A DNA stretch of 64,000 nucleotides from the NCBI RefSeq assembly GCF_900110495.1, contig NZ_FODX01000004.1:168300-232299 (forward strand), given 5' to 3'. The stretch is from Nitrosovibrio sp. Nv6 (GTDB taxonomy: Bacteria > Pseudomonadota > Gammaproteobacteria > Burkholderiales > Nitrosomonadaceae). The notes under the pieces were generated by a model. That model was not told the origin of the DNA. It did not search any database and saw only the letters and a program-made list of their open reading frames with translations. Each line of letters starts with the position of its first letter. The stretch's first letter is position 1. Positions 47,401 to 55,222 of the stretch are shown piece by piece. The position numbers and the translations under genes are program-made.

Positions 47401-48277
47401 CAGTGCGGGCGGCAGTATCCTGCCAGGTCGGATTCACTTGTGATAGATCAATCTTCTTTGCCTCCGTATCTCCACAGATCATCACGCGTGGTCTGTATCC
47501 ATCCGTCGGCAGCAACGGCAAGAGAACCGAGGGGAAGTCCCAGCTATTGTTATAGCGGCCACCTCCCGCTGCTGGAATGGTTGCACCAACGGTTAACCCA
47601 GTGAACGGATTATAGATACGGCATGCGTCGTTTACTGGGCTGACAAAGAAAACGTTTCCATCTGGAAGCAGGTGAAACCTGGGGTAATAACGGCTGCGAA
47701 TCCCTACATCAAGACGCTCAGCGGTTAGTAGCGACCAGGTATCGCCGCCGGGAGAGTAGCGTTCTGGAGTATCATTGTTGTGGCGGCTGTCGGTTCTGAA
47801 TGGATGTCCAGCGACGGACAAGACCTCGCCGTTCGCGAGCGTGACGAGGGTTGGATACCAGCGGCCACCACCGTCGGGTTCACCCGGTTCGAAGTTGAAG
47901 TCATGAACACGGTCCCAGGTTCGGGCGCGCGGATGATAGATCCAGCAGGCGTGCTCGCCCAGAAAATTCAAATCGTGGCCGTGCCCCTCGTGTTCCCCGC
48001 CCCACTCTTTGGTGCCACCTCCAACGAGGAGGCGGCCATCAGCGAGATAAGCATGACCACTGCAGAAGACATCGGTATCAGGCGAAGTAATCGTCTCAAT
48101 CAGCGGGTCGCCTGTGAGATTGAAAAGACGGGAGTTGTCGAGGTCAGCCGGATTGCCACTTTCATTCTGGGCAGCATTATGTTCGCTTCCGCCGAACATC
48201 AGGATCTGGTTGGTTGGAAGCAGGGATGCGTGAATTGCAAGAATTTCCGAATTTTCGGTGACGACTTCCCACGGCAT
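44489..48277 (-). CDS. Galactose-oxidase/GlxA-like radical copper oxidase, extended
   Basis: A 1262-residue protein whose first 510 residues match the Kelch propeller plus DUF1929 domain of galactose and glyoxal oxidases. Counterparts of every copper/cofactor residue are present: Cys72 (DVFCSGHAYLADGR) and Tyr141 (GGRWYPTLV) for the Tyr-Cys cofactor, Tyr364-His365 (VRNYHSTALLLPDGRVW), and His450 (GSVTHAFDGDQRY). The next 750 residues are beta-rich and unassigned, ending in a cysteine-rich tail (PVCPVCPDSLDEC, FCACDKG, ACCDAV, LLCC). No signal peptide is seen. The ATG at 48277 has GGAGG eight bases upstream. Oxidation of an alcohol or aldehyde to release H2O2 is expected from the family. Confidence 0.85.
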   Translation of the reverse strand: MPWEVVTENSEILAIHASLLPTNQILMFGGSEHNAAQNESGNPADLDNSRLFNLTGDPLIETITSPDTDVFCSGHAYLADGRLLVGGGTKEWGGEHEGHGHDLNFLGEHACWIYHPRARTWDRVHDFNFEPGEPDGGGRWYPTLVTLANGEVLSVAGHPFRTDSRHNNDTPERYSPGGDTWSLLTAERLDVGIRSRYYPRFHLLPDGNVFFVSPVNDACRIYNPFTGLTVGATIPAAGGGRYNNSWDFPSVLLPLLPTDGYRPRVMICGDTEAKKIDLSQVNPTWQDTAARTGAAAGRQRRFACSVILPNGEIFVSGGINGGSSDTDAVKEGEIYNPGIDWNTGQFTAPDSWTTVDAAEAVRNYHSTALLLPDGRVWVAGSSKNADQGDPSIVGELRIEVFKPDYDANPSRPQLSDVPASTGYGQTFDVTISTTAEIRRVAITRCGSVTHAFDGDQRYVGLTFTLLEDNRLRVISPPNSRIAPPGYYLLWIVDANGLPCQQASFIRICSQRLILITDRSTFSTHEVQALGTPATFTNALYVILEGFLPSEVGSPPVTPAISFNRPDGSEVPGMSAQLNSIDYEDDTIPPDIAQRITFVFNIRFTSQQAFDEIPAADPAQNITLTVRHGGNAEQATLVLSKNPNPYMRDGQVHWLSTDLRVFTMRPGLTRAGITHASGDGASINFIQALMTKFNETPTDEDHPFFDISQDIEESQLELASQVSSEPIFNFAVAKVRYRAPATINADDVKVFFRLFTTAATGLVYDAATYPREGNGASAAPLLGLAGGEIVSIPFFAETRQADMRTQADATNNIDLEGNDAIEVTAYFGCWLDFNQPTSRFPLNPPHNGSGGPFEGTLLSIQQLVRNHHCCLAAEIHYPLDPIPNGATPGSHDNLSQRNLIIVDSDNPGSATTHTVQSTFEIKPSIVPIVVPQAFGFFQDPPKRKPRPPAALPEDIVRGPIISTVMIEGGGNDLQPQSPEHLAAATTVQPAVAAGTKRRIENDELMIRWRDLPRDSRVRVYIPNIDLKQVVAAAAFRNGPPVLTAREDNSLICKVGDVTYIPIPGPRALNIPGLLSIELPQTVARGRKFTITAHQVSGYPRRIIGSFQITIPVKTATEILPREIRKLSVLRHIGESIPATNRWRPVWTRYLEEIADRVKGLGGNPDDVRPSPTGEGKPVCPVCPDSLDECVVTGKVVRVLYDGVGHFDGFVLEARDGEHAFCACDKGLEEVIYKACCDAVILAVWCKFVHGRETRIQRVELLCC

Positions 48278-48489
48278 GGCTTGATCCTCCAAAGAGAGGT
48301 AGGTAAGGAGTGCATTGGTTCGGCGTGCTCATCTGAGAACTTAAAACTTAGCAAGGATTTTTGAAAATACAAGGGCATTTGCAAAACCGAATTGCCTCAA
48401 TAAAAAGTAACCGAAGGAGCGTATTAAGGATATTGCGTCGATGAGTTAGGGGGAATGAACTTAGCCCGGAAAGAGTTATCATATCGGAC

Positions 48490-50139
48490 ATGAAAATGCG
48501 CTATGTAGCGGCTATGTTGCCAATATTGCTTGCGCCGAATGCTTCCGCAGAGAGGTTTTCAAAGGCCAGTGATATACGTCGGGCGATCATTCTGCCAAAG
48601 CCGGAACGAGAACTCGGCATGGAAATCCTATCCAAGATTCGCGCCGACCGCGGCTATCTTGAATTGTTTGCGCCGGATGTTTTTGCTAACGAGTTGCCGG
48701 AACTCGGCGATGTGTCCCAGGCGACCATTTCGCCACAACAGGAGAGAGAGCTCGGCCTGAAAATCATGTCGGAGATTCGCGCCGATCGCAGCTATCTGGA
48801 TGATGCCGAAATAGCGGGATATCTCACCAAACTCGGCAGCAGGCTGATTCGCCGTTCGAATGAGGCGCATCCCGACCAGGAGTTCGAGTTTTTTGCGCTG
48901 CAGGATCCGGTGCTTAACGCGTTTGCCCTGCCCGGCGGCTTCATGGGCTTCAACAGCGGCCTTATTCTCGCGGCGGAAACCGAATCGGAGTTGGCTGGGG
49001 TAATGGCGCATGAAATCGCGCACGTTACCCAGAAACATCTCGCCCGCATGATTTCCGGGCAAAAATACAGCATGCTCACCTCTCTTGCGGCGGTAGCACT
49101 GGCAGTTCTGGCGTCGCGTTCCAATCCCCAGGCGGGGCAGGCGGTTCTGGTGGCTTCCCAGGCGCGCCAGATTCAATCGCAACTGGACTTTACCCGCGAT
49201 CATGAAAAAGAGGCTGATCGCATTGGCCTGAGTATACTGGTTAGCGCCGGCCTCGACCCGCACGGGATGTCGGGATTTTTCGAGCACATGCAACGAGCAT
49301 CGCGATTCCATGAGAACGGCGCCCCTTCGTATCTGCGCACTCACCCGGTTACTTATGAGCGCATCGCGGACATCGAAAATCGCATCCAGGACATGCCGTA
49401 CCGGCAGGTTCCCGACAGTCTCGATTTTCAGCTGGTGCAAGCCAAGCTGCGCGCCACCATCGAGAAGCCCGCAGACGCCATCAATTTTTTCGAATCGGTT
49501 TTGCGGGAGGGACGCTATACCAATGAGACTGTGGAGCGCTACGGACTCGTCAATGCCCTGTTGCGCAGCCGGGATTACGCTCGCGCTGATAAGGAATTGG
49601 GGCGTCTCTATGACAGTTTGCAGCCTGTTCCCACGGATGAAACGCTGGAGAACCACAGTCTCGGCGCATCCATCGAGATTGAAAGTGAGGCAGCGCCCTC
49701 CCATCCCATGATCGAAACGCTTGCGGCTCGCGTCAAGCTCGCTGCCGGGCAAACCAAGGACGCGCTGACCATTTATCAGTCAGCACTGCAAATATTTCCA
49801 CTAAACAAAGCACTGATCTATGACTACACTGCCGCGCTACGAGAAACTGGCCGGGCGGAGAGTGCGCTGGAATTCATAAATCAGCAATTGCGATACAGCC
49901 CGAACGATGTGCGCCTCTACAAATTACAGGCGCAAACGCACCAAGCGCTTGGAAACGTTCTGGCGCAGCACCGCGCCCAGGCCGAAGTCTATACCAGGCA
50001 GGGAGAATTCCCTGCCGCCATCGAGCAGTTGCAGATTGCGTTAAAAAGCGGCGATGGTGATTTCTACCAGCTGTCCAGCGTTGAAGCGCGTCTCAAGGAG
50101 TTGCGCGAGCTGGCTGCCAACCAGACCGATGCAAAATAA
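48490..50139 (+). CDS. M48 metalloprotease with TPR repeats (BepA-like)
   Basis: Periplasmic zinc protease that helps assemble or degrade outer-membrane proteins. The 549 residues comprise a signal peptide (YVAAMLPILLAPNASA), an M48 domain with HEIAHVTQKH and the third ligand in DHEKEADRIG, and C-terminal TPR repeats (about 330-540). The N-terminus carries an internal duplication: residues 33-57 and 79-103 both read P-x-x-E-R-E-L-G-x-x-I-x-S-x-I-R-A-D-R-x-Y-L. The second copy is the family's normal beginning, so the first looks like a tandem insertion. The start is an ATG at 48490. It diverges from the copper-oxidase gene across a 210-bp gap. Confidence 0.9.
   Translation: MKMRYVAAMLPILLAPNASAERFSKASDIRRAIILPKPERELGMEILSKIRADRGYLELFAPDVFANELPELGDVSQATISPQQERELGLKIMSEIRADRSYLDDAEIAGYLTKLGSRLIRRSNEAHPDQEFEFFALQDPVLNAFALPGGFMGFNSGLILAAETESELAGVMAHEIAHVTQKHLARMISGQKYSMLTSLAAVALAVLASRSNPQAGQAVLVASQARQIQSQLDFTRDHEKEADRIGLSILVSAGLDPHGMSGFFEHMQRASRFHENGAPSYLRTHPVTYERIADIENRIQDMPYRQVPDSLDFQLVQAKLRATIEKPADAINFFESVLREGRYTNETVERYGLVNALLRSRDYARADKELGRLYDSLQPVPTDETLENHSLGASIEIESEAAPSHPMIETLAARVKLAAGQTKDALTIYQSALQIFPLNKALIYDYTAALRETGRAESALEFINQQLRYSPNDVRLYKLQAQTHQALGNVLAQHRAQAEVYTRQGEFPAAIEQLQIALKSGDGDFYQLSSVEARLKELRELAANQTDAK
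48586..48798 (+). repeat. Internal 138-bp tandem duplication in the M48 gene
   Basis: The segments 48586-48660 and 48724-48798 encode near-identical peptides (ERELG, then IRADR and YL) with a period of 138 bp, or 46 codons. Similarity is clear at protein level and moderate at DNA level, so the duplication is not very recent. Confidence 0.65.
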
Positions 50140-50411
50140 GCTTCGGTAAGCGCTGGGGCTTGCGGATGACAATCTGCCTGTCGGGTCGTGTATCTGCCAT
50201 TCGTGCCGCTACCGTCCCGGTCTCGTGCGACTGCACAGCTTTCCATTCTCCAAAAGCAATGATCAGCCACCGCCGCGCCGTATCGGCCGGAAAAATCGGA
50301 GCCTATCCGGAGTTCCTGAACGTCTCATACTCAGGTAACATTCTGCCTTTTTGTTTTCATCTGGCATAACTATTTTTCGTTTTTCGGTCACCTCGGTTAC
50401 TTCAGTTATCT

Positions 50412-51572
50412 ATGGCCCTTAGTCCACGCACCCGACTGCTTACCCTCATCGTTGCCCTGCTATTGGCTGCCGCGGCGGGTTGGTGGTATTGGGCAACAAA
50501 TCCTGAATCCCCTCAGGACCGATACAAGACGCAAGCGGTTGACCGAGGCGATATTGTGCAAGTCATTTCCGCGAACGGTACGCTTAACCCTGTGGTACTG
50601 GTCAATGTCGGTACCCAAGTATCCGGCACTGCCTACAAGCTGCATGTGGATTTCAATGATCGGGTCGAGGCCGGGCAAATACTGGTTGAACTCGACCCTT
50701 CGTTGTTCCAGGCGCAGTTGCGCCAGGCGGATGCGAACGTGGTAAATGCCCGAACTGCGCTGAGGCTGGCGAAAAACAAAATGACGCGTAACCGCGCTCT
50801 TGTAGAACAGGGCTTTATCTCTCCCGATGCGCTAGATACCGTGGAGCAGCAACTCGAAGCGGCCCGCGCCCAGCTTGCTGTTAGCGAGGCGCAGCTCGCG
50901 CGCGACCGCACCAATCTCAACTATAGCGTGATCCGCTCGCCCATTTCCGGCGTGGTGATCGCACGCAACGTGGATATCGGCCAGACTGTAGCGGCGAGCT
51001 TCCAGACGCCCACCCTGTTTCAAATCGCCAAAGATCTGCGCGAGATGCAAATCGACACCAGTGTGGCGGAGGCGGACATTGGCCAACTGCATCTCGGCCA
51101 GGAGGTAAATTTCACGGTGGACGCTTTCCAGGAGCGCGAGTTCACGGGTACCGTGAAACAGGTACGCCTCAACCCCACCATTCAGCAAAACGTGGTGTCA
51201 TATAATGTGATTGTGGCTGTATCCAATGATGACGGGGTATTGCTGCCCGGCATGACCGCAAATGTCCGCTTTACCGTGAACCAGAAAAAAGACGTGCTGC
51301 GAGCGCCAAACGCGGCGCTGCGCTACAGGCCTGCCGAAGCCGATCCGGATTCTGCCGGGGCAATCATGGGTCAGCCCGGCAAGCATGTGCTTTACCGGTT
51401 GCGACTGGAAGACGAAGGCAAGCCCGTCGCTGTCAATGTCAAGACCGGCACTGCCGATAGTAATTTCACGGAAATCGTGGAAGGCGAGATCAAGGAAGGC
51501 GATACGGTGATAACCAGGGAAGTTACCGACAAGGAAAAATCCAGCAGTAAACTCAAATTCAAAATGTTTTGA
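50412..51572 (+). CDS. macA: MacA-like periplasmic adaptor (HlyD family)
   Basis: Membrane-fusion adaptor of a tripartite ABC efflux pump. The 386 residues begin with a single N-terminal anchor (LLTLIVALLLAAAAGWWYWA). A lipoyl/barrel-sandwich part follows (VSGTAYKLHVDFNDRVEAGQILVELDP). An alpha-helical hairpin spans about residues 100-165 and carries LDTVEQQLEAARAQLAVSEA. The second lipoyl half has YSVIRSPISGVVIARNVDIGQTV, followed by a beta-barrel. The stop shares one base with the start of the ATPase gene, so the three genes form one operon. The 270 bp upstream (50140-50411) hold nothing I recognise. Confidence 0.9.
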   Translation: MALSPRTRLLTLIVALLLAAAAGWWYWATNPESPQDRYKTQAVDRGDIVQVISANGTLNPVVLVNVGTQVSGTAYKLHVDFNDRVEAGQILVELDPSLFQAQLRQADANVVNARTALRLAKNKMTRNRALVEQGFISPDALDTVEQQLEAARAQLAVSEAQLARDRTNLNYSVIRSPISGVVIARNVDIGQTVAASFQTPTLFQIAKDLREMQIDTSVAEADIGQLHLGQEVNFTVDAFQEREFTGTVKQVRLNPTIQQNVVSYNVIVAVSNDDGVLLPGMTANVRFTVNQKKDVLRAPNAALRYRPAEADPDSAGAIMGQPGKHVLYRLRLEDEGKPVAVNVKTGTADSNFTEIVEGEIKEGDTVITREVTDKEKSSSKLKFKMF

Positions 51573-52330
51573 TGACACCCCTCCAGAATACCGCCTCCGG
51601 CGAACCCCTGATCAAAGTGGAGAGCCTCTGCAAGATTTATAGCCTGGATAGCGGTGCCGCCGGTAATGGGAATGGTAATGGGAACGGAACTGTCAACAGC
51701 CAGGTACTGTTCGATGTGAGCCTTTCTATTCATCGAGGAGAGTTTGTCGCGATCATGGGGCATTCCGGCTCGGGCAAGTCTACACTGATGAATATACTCG
51801 GCTGTCTCGATACCCCGACCAGCGGTCACTATTGGCTCGACGGGAACGATATCGCGTCGCTTTCGGATGACGAACTTGCACGCGTGCGTAACCGCAATAT
51901 CGGTTTTGTATTTCAGGGATTCAATCTGTTGAAACGGATGACCGCGCTGGATAATGTCGCGACACCGTTACTGTACGCCGGAGTGAACCGCTCGGATAGC
52001 CGGAAGCGCGCGCAGGCGCTATTGCATCAGACCGGCCTTGGGAAATTTGCGGCGTATCAGCCAAACCAGCTTTCCGGCGGACAACAGCAGCGCGTCGCCA
52101 TCAGTCGTGCGCTGGTCAACAATCCGCAGCTCATACTTGCGGATGAACCCACCGGCAATCTCGATACCCAGACGAGTCGCGAGATCATGGAAATATTTCA
52201 GCAGCTCAACCGCGAGCACGGCATTACCATCGTACTTGTCACTCATGAGGACGATATTGCCGCTTGTACCAGGCGGCTGATCCGTTTGCAGGACGGGCGG
52301 GTGGTGCATGATGCGGAGGTGCCTGCATGA
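51572..52330 (+). CDS. MacB-type ABC transporter ATPase subunit
   Basis: ATPase of the efflux system, encoded separately from the permease as in many split MacB systems. It has Walker [14 protein letters not shown], signature [13 protein letters not shown], Walker [13 protein letters not shown] and a switch His in LVTHEDD. The start is the ATG at 51572, overlapping the macA stop (TGATG). An odd Gly-Asn run (GNGNGNGNG, encoded at about 51661-51690 by repeats of GGNAAY) is inserted in the first beta-sheet region, probably a slippage-prone loop. The ATGA overlap with the permease gene follows. Confidence 0.9.
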   Translation: MTPLQNTASGEPLIKVESLCKIYSLDSGAAGNGNGNGNGTVNSQVLFDVSLSIHRGEFVAIMGHSGSGKSTLMNILGCLDTPTSGHYWLDGNDIASLSDDELARVRNRNIGFVFQGFNLLKRMTALDNVATPLLYAGVNRSDSRKRAQALLHQTGLGKFAAYQPNQLSGGQQQRVAISRALVNNPQLILADEPTGNLDTQTSREIMEIFQQLNREHGITIVLVTHEDDIAACTRRLIRLQDGRVVHDAEVPA

Positions 52331-53550
52331 GCCTGTTGGCCATCATTGGCGAAGCACTTCGGGCATTGCGGCTCAACCGCCTGCGTACCGGCCTGACCAT
52401 GCTTGGAATGATCATCGGCGTAGCCGCGGTTGTGTTAATGCTCGCTATCGGCCAAGGTGCGCAGACTATGGTGAATCAGGCAATAAGCTCGATGGGCAGC
52501 AATCTGCTCATCGTCGTGCCCGGTGCAACATCTTCTGGTGCGCTGCGGTCCGGCAGCGGTGCTGTGCAAACGCTGACAATGTCCGATGCGCAGGCTATCG
52601 CCAGCCTGCCTTCGGTCAAGGCCACCGCGCCGCTCATCACCGGTACGGCGCAGCTGAATTACGGCGCGAATAACTGGAGCACGGTAGTTACCGGCGTCAC
52701 GCCCGACTATTTCGAGGTGCGCGAGTGGGCGGCGGAAAGCGGTGCATTATTTACCGAAGCGGATGTACGTTCCGCCACGCGTATCGCCATGCTGGGGCAA
52801 TTGACCGCGAAAAATCTGTTCGGCGATGAAGACCCGACGGGAAAAATGGTACGCATCAAGAACAGCCCGTTTCTGATTGCCGGCGTGCTGGCCGTCAAGG
52901 GACAAAGTCTGGATGGGCGCGACCAGGATGACGCGGTATTTATCCCCATTACCACGGGGCAGCGCCAAATTTTCGGCAATCAGTTTCCCGGCACCATACG
53001 TTTCCTGATGGCGCAGGCGGAGTCGGCAGAGATGATGGAGGAGGCCGAGGCCGAGATGAACCAACTGCTACGCCAGCGCCACCGCGTCGCTGAAGGTATG
53101 GAAAACGATTTCACCGTGCGTAACATGGCCGCTCTCACGGCCGTTGCCACCGGAGCGGCCAAGGTAATGTCCATCATGCTGGGCGCAATTGCCTCGGTAT
53201 CGCTCCTGGTGGGCGGCATAGGCATCATGAACATCATGCTGGTATCGGTAACCGAGCGCACGCGTGAGATTGGCATCCGCATGGCCATCGGCGCCAATCG
53301 CCGCGCCATTCTCATGCAATTTTTGCTGGAGGCGCTGGTCATCTGCATTCTGGGCGGCCTGGCAGGGATAGCCATTGGCATCGGCGGCGCCTGGGCCGTA
53401 AGCGAGGCAGTAGGTATGGTGGTAGTGATAACGTTCGGCACCGTGGTACTGGCCTTCGCCTTCGCCTCGGGGGTAGGCATATTTTTTGGTTTTTATCCGG
53501 CGAGAAAGGCTGCTGCGCTGAAACCAGTAGAGGCGCTGAGGTATGAATGA
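52327..53550 (+). CDS. MacB-type ABC transporter permease subunit
   Basis: FtsX-like permease of 407 residues. A first helix (RTGLTMLGMIIGVAAVVLMLAIG) is followed by a large periplasmic MacB core domain (about 50-280), then three C-terminal helices (GAIASVSLLVGGIGIMNIMLVSVTERTREIGIRMAIGANRR and onward), and the hallmark ending ALKPVEALRYE. Together with the adaptor and ATPase it would expel peptides, lipids or drugs through an outer-membrane TolC partner not encoded here. It is distinguished from LolC by the MacA partner. A decayed stretch similar to its middle part occurs at about 59.7 kb. Confidence 0.9.
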   Translation: MSLLAIIGEALRALRLNRLRTGLTMLGMIIGVAAVVLMLAIGQGAQTMVNQAISSMGSNLLIVVPGATSSGALRSGSGAVQTLTMSDAQAIASLPSVKATAPLITGTAQLNYGANNWSTVVTGVTPDYFEVREWAAESGALFTEADVRSATRIAMLGQLTAKNLFGDEDPTGKMVRIKNSPFLIAGVLAVKGQSLDGRDQDDAVFIPITTGQRQIFGNQFPGTIRFLMAQAESAEMMEEAEAEMNQLLRQRHRVAEGMENDFTVRNMAALTAVATGAAKVMSIMLGAIASVSLLVGGIGIMNIMLVSVTERTREIGIRMAIGANRRAILMQFLLEALVICILGGLAGIAIGIGGAWAVSEAVGMVVVITFGTVVLAFAFASGVGIFFGFYPARKAAALKPVEALRYE

Positions 53551-53664
53551 AATCCGTGAATCTCGCGCCTCCTTGCGTAACACGTGGATGGGAGCGGCTT
53601 TGTCATGTAATCTTCCCCGATAAGTTATCCGTTATCGAAAGCGATTGAAGGAGGAGGCATTGCC

Positions 53665-54132
53665 ATGAAACCAAGACTGCTAAACATGAATTCGCTGACC
53701 TGTGCCGGGTTAAGCAACGATCTTGATATACCGAAGGATAAAGATCGGATACCAGCGCTTTGGGCAAAACTCAACTCAAGAATGCCAGAGATAAAGAGTA
53801 TCTGCGGCCCGGCGATGGGCGTCGTGACTAGGTCCGATAAGTCAGGGTGTATCAAATACTCTGCTTGTATTCAAGTGGCAGATACGAGAAATCTTCCGGA
53901 AGGCCTGGAGTTGGTTACCATTCCTTCGGGCGACTATGTTGAGTTCGTACATACAGGCCCCGTCTCTACCTTATTCGAGACTTGTGACAATGCGCATCGC
54001 TCGTGGTTGCCGGAATCAGGATTTTCGCCAGGTGAGGGACCGATGGTGGAGGTCTATCCGGAAAACTTTCGAGGCGATGAGGAAGACACTGAAATCAAAC
54101 TGCTATTCTCGGTTAAGGTGACCGGGGAATGA
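53665..54132 (+). CDS. GyrI-like small-molecule-binding domain protein
   Basis: Stand-alone effector-binding protein of the GyrI/AraC-C-terminal (SOUL-like) type, with 155 residues. Recognisable parts are FxGxxxxx-type strands with ALWAKLNSRMPEIK, GVVTRSDKSGCIKYSACIQV, LELVTIPSGDYVEFVHTGP, DNAHRSWLPESGF and VEVYPENF. Members bind hydrophobic or aminoacyl ligands or inhibit gyrase; which one applies here is unknown. The ATG at 53665 has a strong GGAGGAGG upstream. It may be read through from the efflux operon, with a gap of about 115 bp. Confidence 0.82.
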   Translation: MKPRLLNMNSLTCAGLSNDLDIPKDKDRIPALWAKLNSRMPEIKSICGPAMGVVTRSDKSGCIKYSACIQVADTRNLPEGLELVTIPSGDYVEFVHTGPVSTLFETCDNAHRSWLPESGFSPGEGPMVEVYPENFRGDEEDTEIKLLFSVKVTGE

Positions 54133-54683
54133 GAACCTCAAAAATCCCCTGTTTTTCTTCCTGTTCGAAGATTCGTGAAGAGTCCCGGATCCTGGACATG
54201 GAGGTTTCCGGAAAACGTGGCCTATCCCCGGAATCTGTTGCAGGGCTTGCGACTGCTGGGGAAGCAGCCGAAGCCTGATCCGCGGATAGACCCTTGCCTC
54301 GATTTCGATGACCGCCTTCGGTGTGGGCGTGCATCTTTCGTGTTATGGCCATGGCTTCAGCGTCCCCTCTACCCGTCGGGGTACATCCAGGCAATACATT
54401 TGACATCAGCACCCTGGGGCTCGCCAAGTTAGCGAGCACCCACCAGCACAACCTGAAGCGCTTCCTCCTAATCATGAAAACGAATAGACGAAGCAATCGA
54501 ACTCTCAATACAACTCTTGATGGCGGCTGCATCCCGCGTATCATGGGCGTTGTCCAGCCACGCAGGGATAAGCACTGTAGAGGCTGGTTGGGCGTGCTTT
54601 TTTAGATCAGCCTAGTGTCCAGGTTGGGCAAAAGGGCGAGCTGGAGCGAGCATAGTACATATATCCGCTTGTTCAAAGCAGCC
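54133..54683. other. Gap without recognisable gene
   Basis: A 550-bp stretch between the GyrI-like gene and a convergent small gene. Several frames are open for 80-140 codons on both strands (for example 54113-54544 minus), but the translations are arginine/serine-rich, low in hydrophobic pattern and match nothing I know. It may hold gene remnants. I see no repeat or terminator. Confidence 0.4.
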
Positions 54684-55169
54684 CTACTTTCTACTTGGTT
54701 CGCTTAAGGGAAGATTAATCTCCTTAGCTTTAGATTTGATCGCGGTCGAAGTTCTACCTAACTTTCGCGCTATCCTCAGCACCGGAACTTTCTGCTCGGC
54801 GAGGATCTGCAACGTTTGGATCTGCTCCGCTGCCCATGGCTTATGAGAATTACCGGCTTCCTGTCGCCTGTCCTGAATTCGCCGGTCGCCCGCCCGTCTT
54901 TCAGATTTATCTGGCAGCCACTCGTTGTCAGCCTGATCTTGTTTGCAAAGTCCGGCTACGATCTGATGCGCCCTGCCTCGAGCAGAATCGCCTAATTCTT
55001 GAGATCCAACACCTTCAGCAAGGATCTGAAGAAACTCGATGAATTCTCTTCGAGCATCAGCGGGTAGCGATGCAATAACGCTTTTAAGAACGTGATGAGA
55101 ACGCTCAAGCTCCTCAAGCCAGAGAACTGAAACTTGTACGTCAGACTTATCAATTCCTTCGTTTGCCAT
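54684..55169 (-). CDS. Unknown protein with a possible Myb-like DNA-binding tail
   Basis: I do not recognise this 161-residue protein. The N-terminal 80 residues are helical and charged (VLWLEELERSHHVLKSVIASLPADARREFIEFLQILAEG). A basic linker (SERRAGDRRIQDRRQE) leads to a C-terminal helix-turn-helix-like segment, KPWAAEQIQTLQILAEQKVP and VLRIARKLGRTSTAIKSKA, resembling SANT/Myb-type or GcrA-like DNA-binding motifs. That suggests a small regulator. It is followed on the same strand by nothing close; the GGDEF/EAL gene ends upstream of it. The coding look (clear period, AT-rich third positions in places) supports a real gene. Confidence 0.55.
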   Translation of the reverse strand: MANEGIDKSDVQVSVLWLEELERSHHVLKSVIASLPADARREFIEFLQILAEGVGSQELGDSARGRAHQIVAGLCKQDQADNEWLPDKSERRAGDRRIQDRRQEAGNSHKPWAAEQIQTLQILAEQKVPVLRIARKLGRTSTAIKSKAKEINLPLSEPSRK

Positions 55170-55222
55170 AGCGTTTTTCGACTGGCGTGATAGTGAGTTG
55201 ACAAGCAGGCAGCAGGTTGTTA

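Noticed and set aside
48628..49752. A 374-codon open frame antisense to the M48 protease
   Set aside because: The protease frame carries the HExxH motif and TPR repeats; the antisense product has no domain or start signal.
54113..54544. A 143-codon minus-strand frame in the gap
   Set aside because: Arginine- and serine-rich translation with no pattern of a folded protein and no ribosome site seen; kept only as an unexplained gap.
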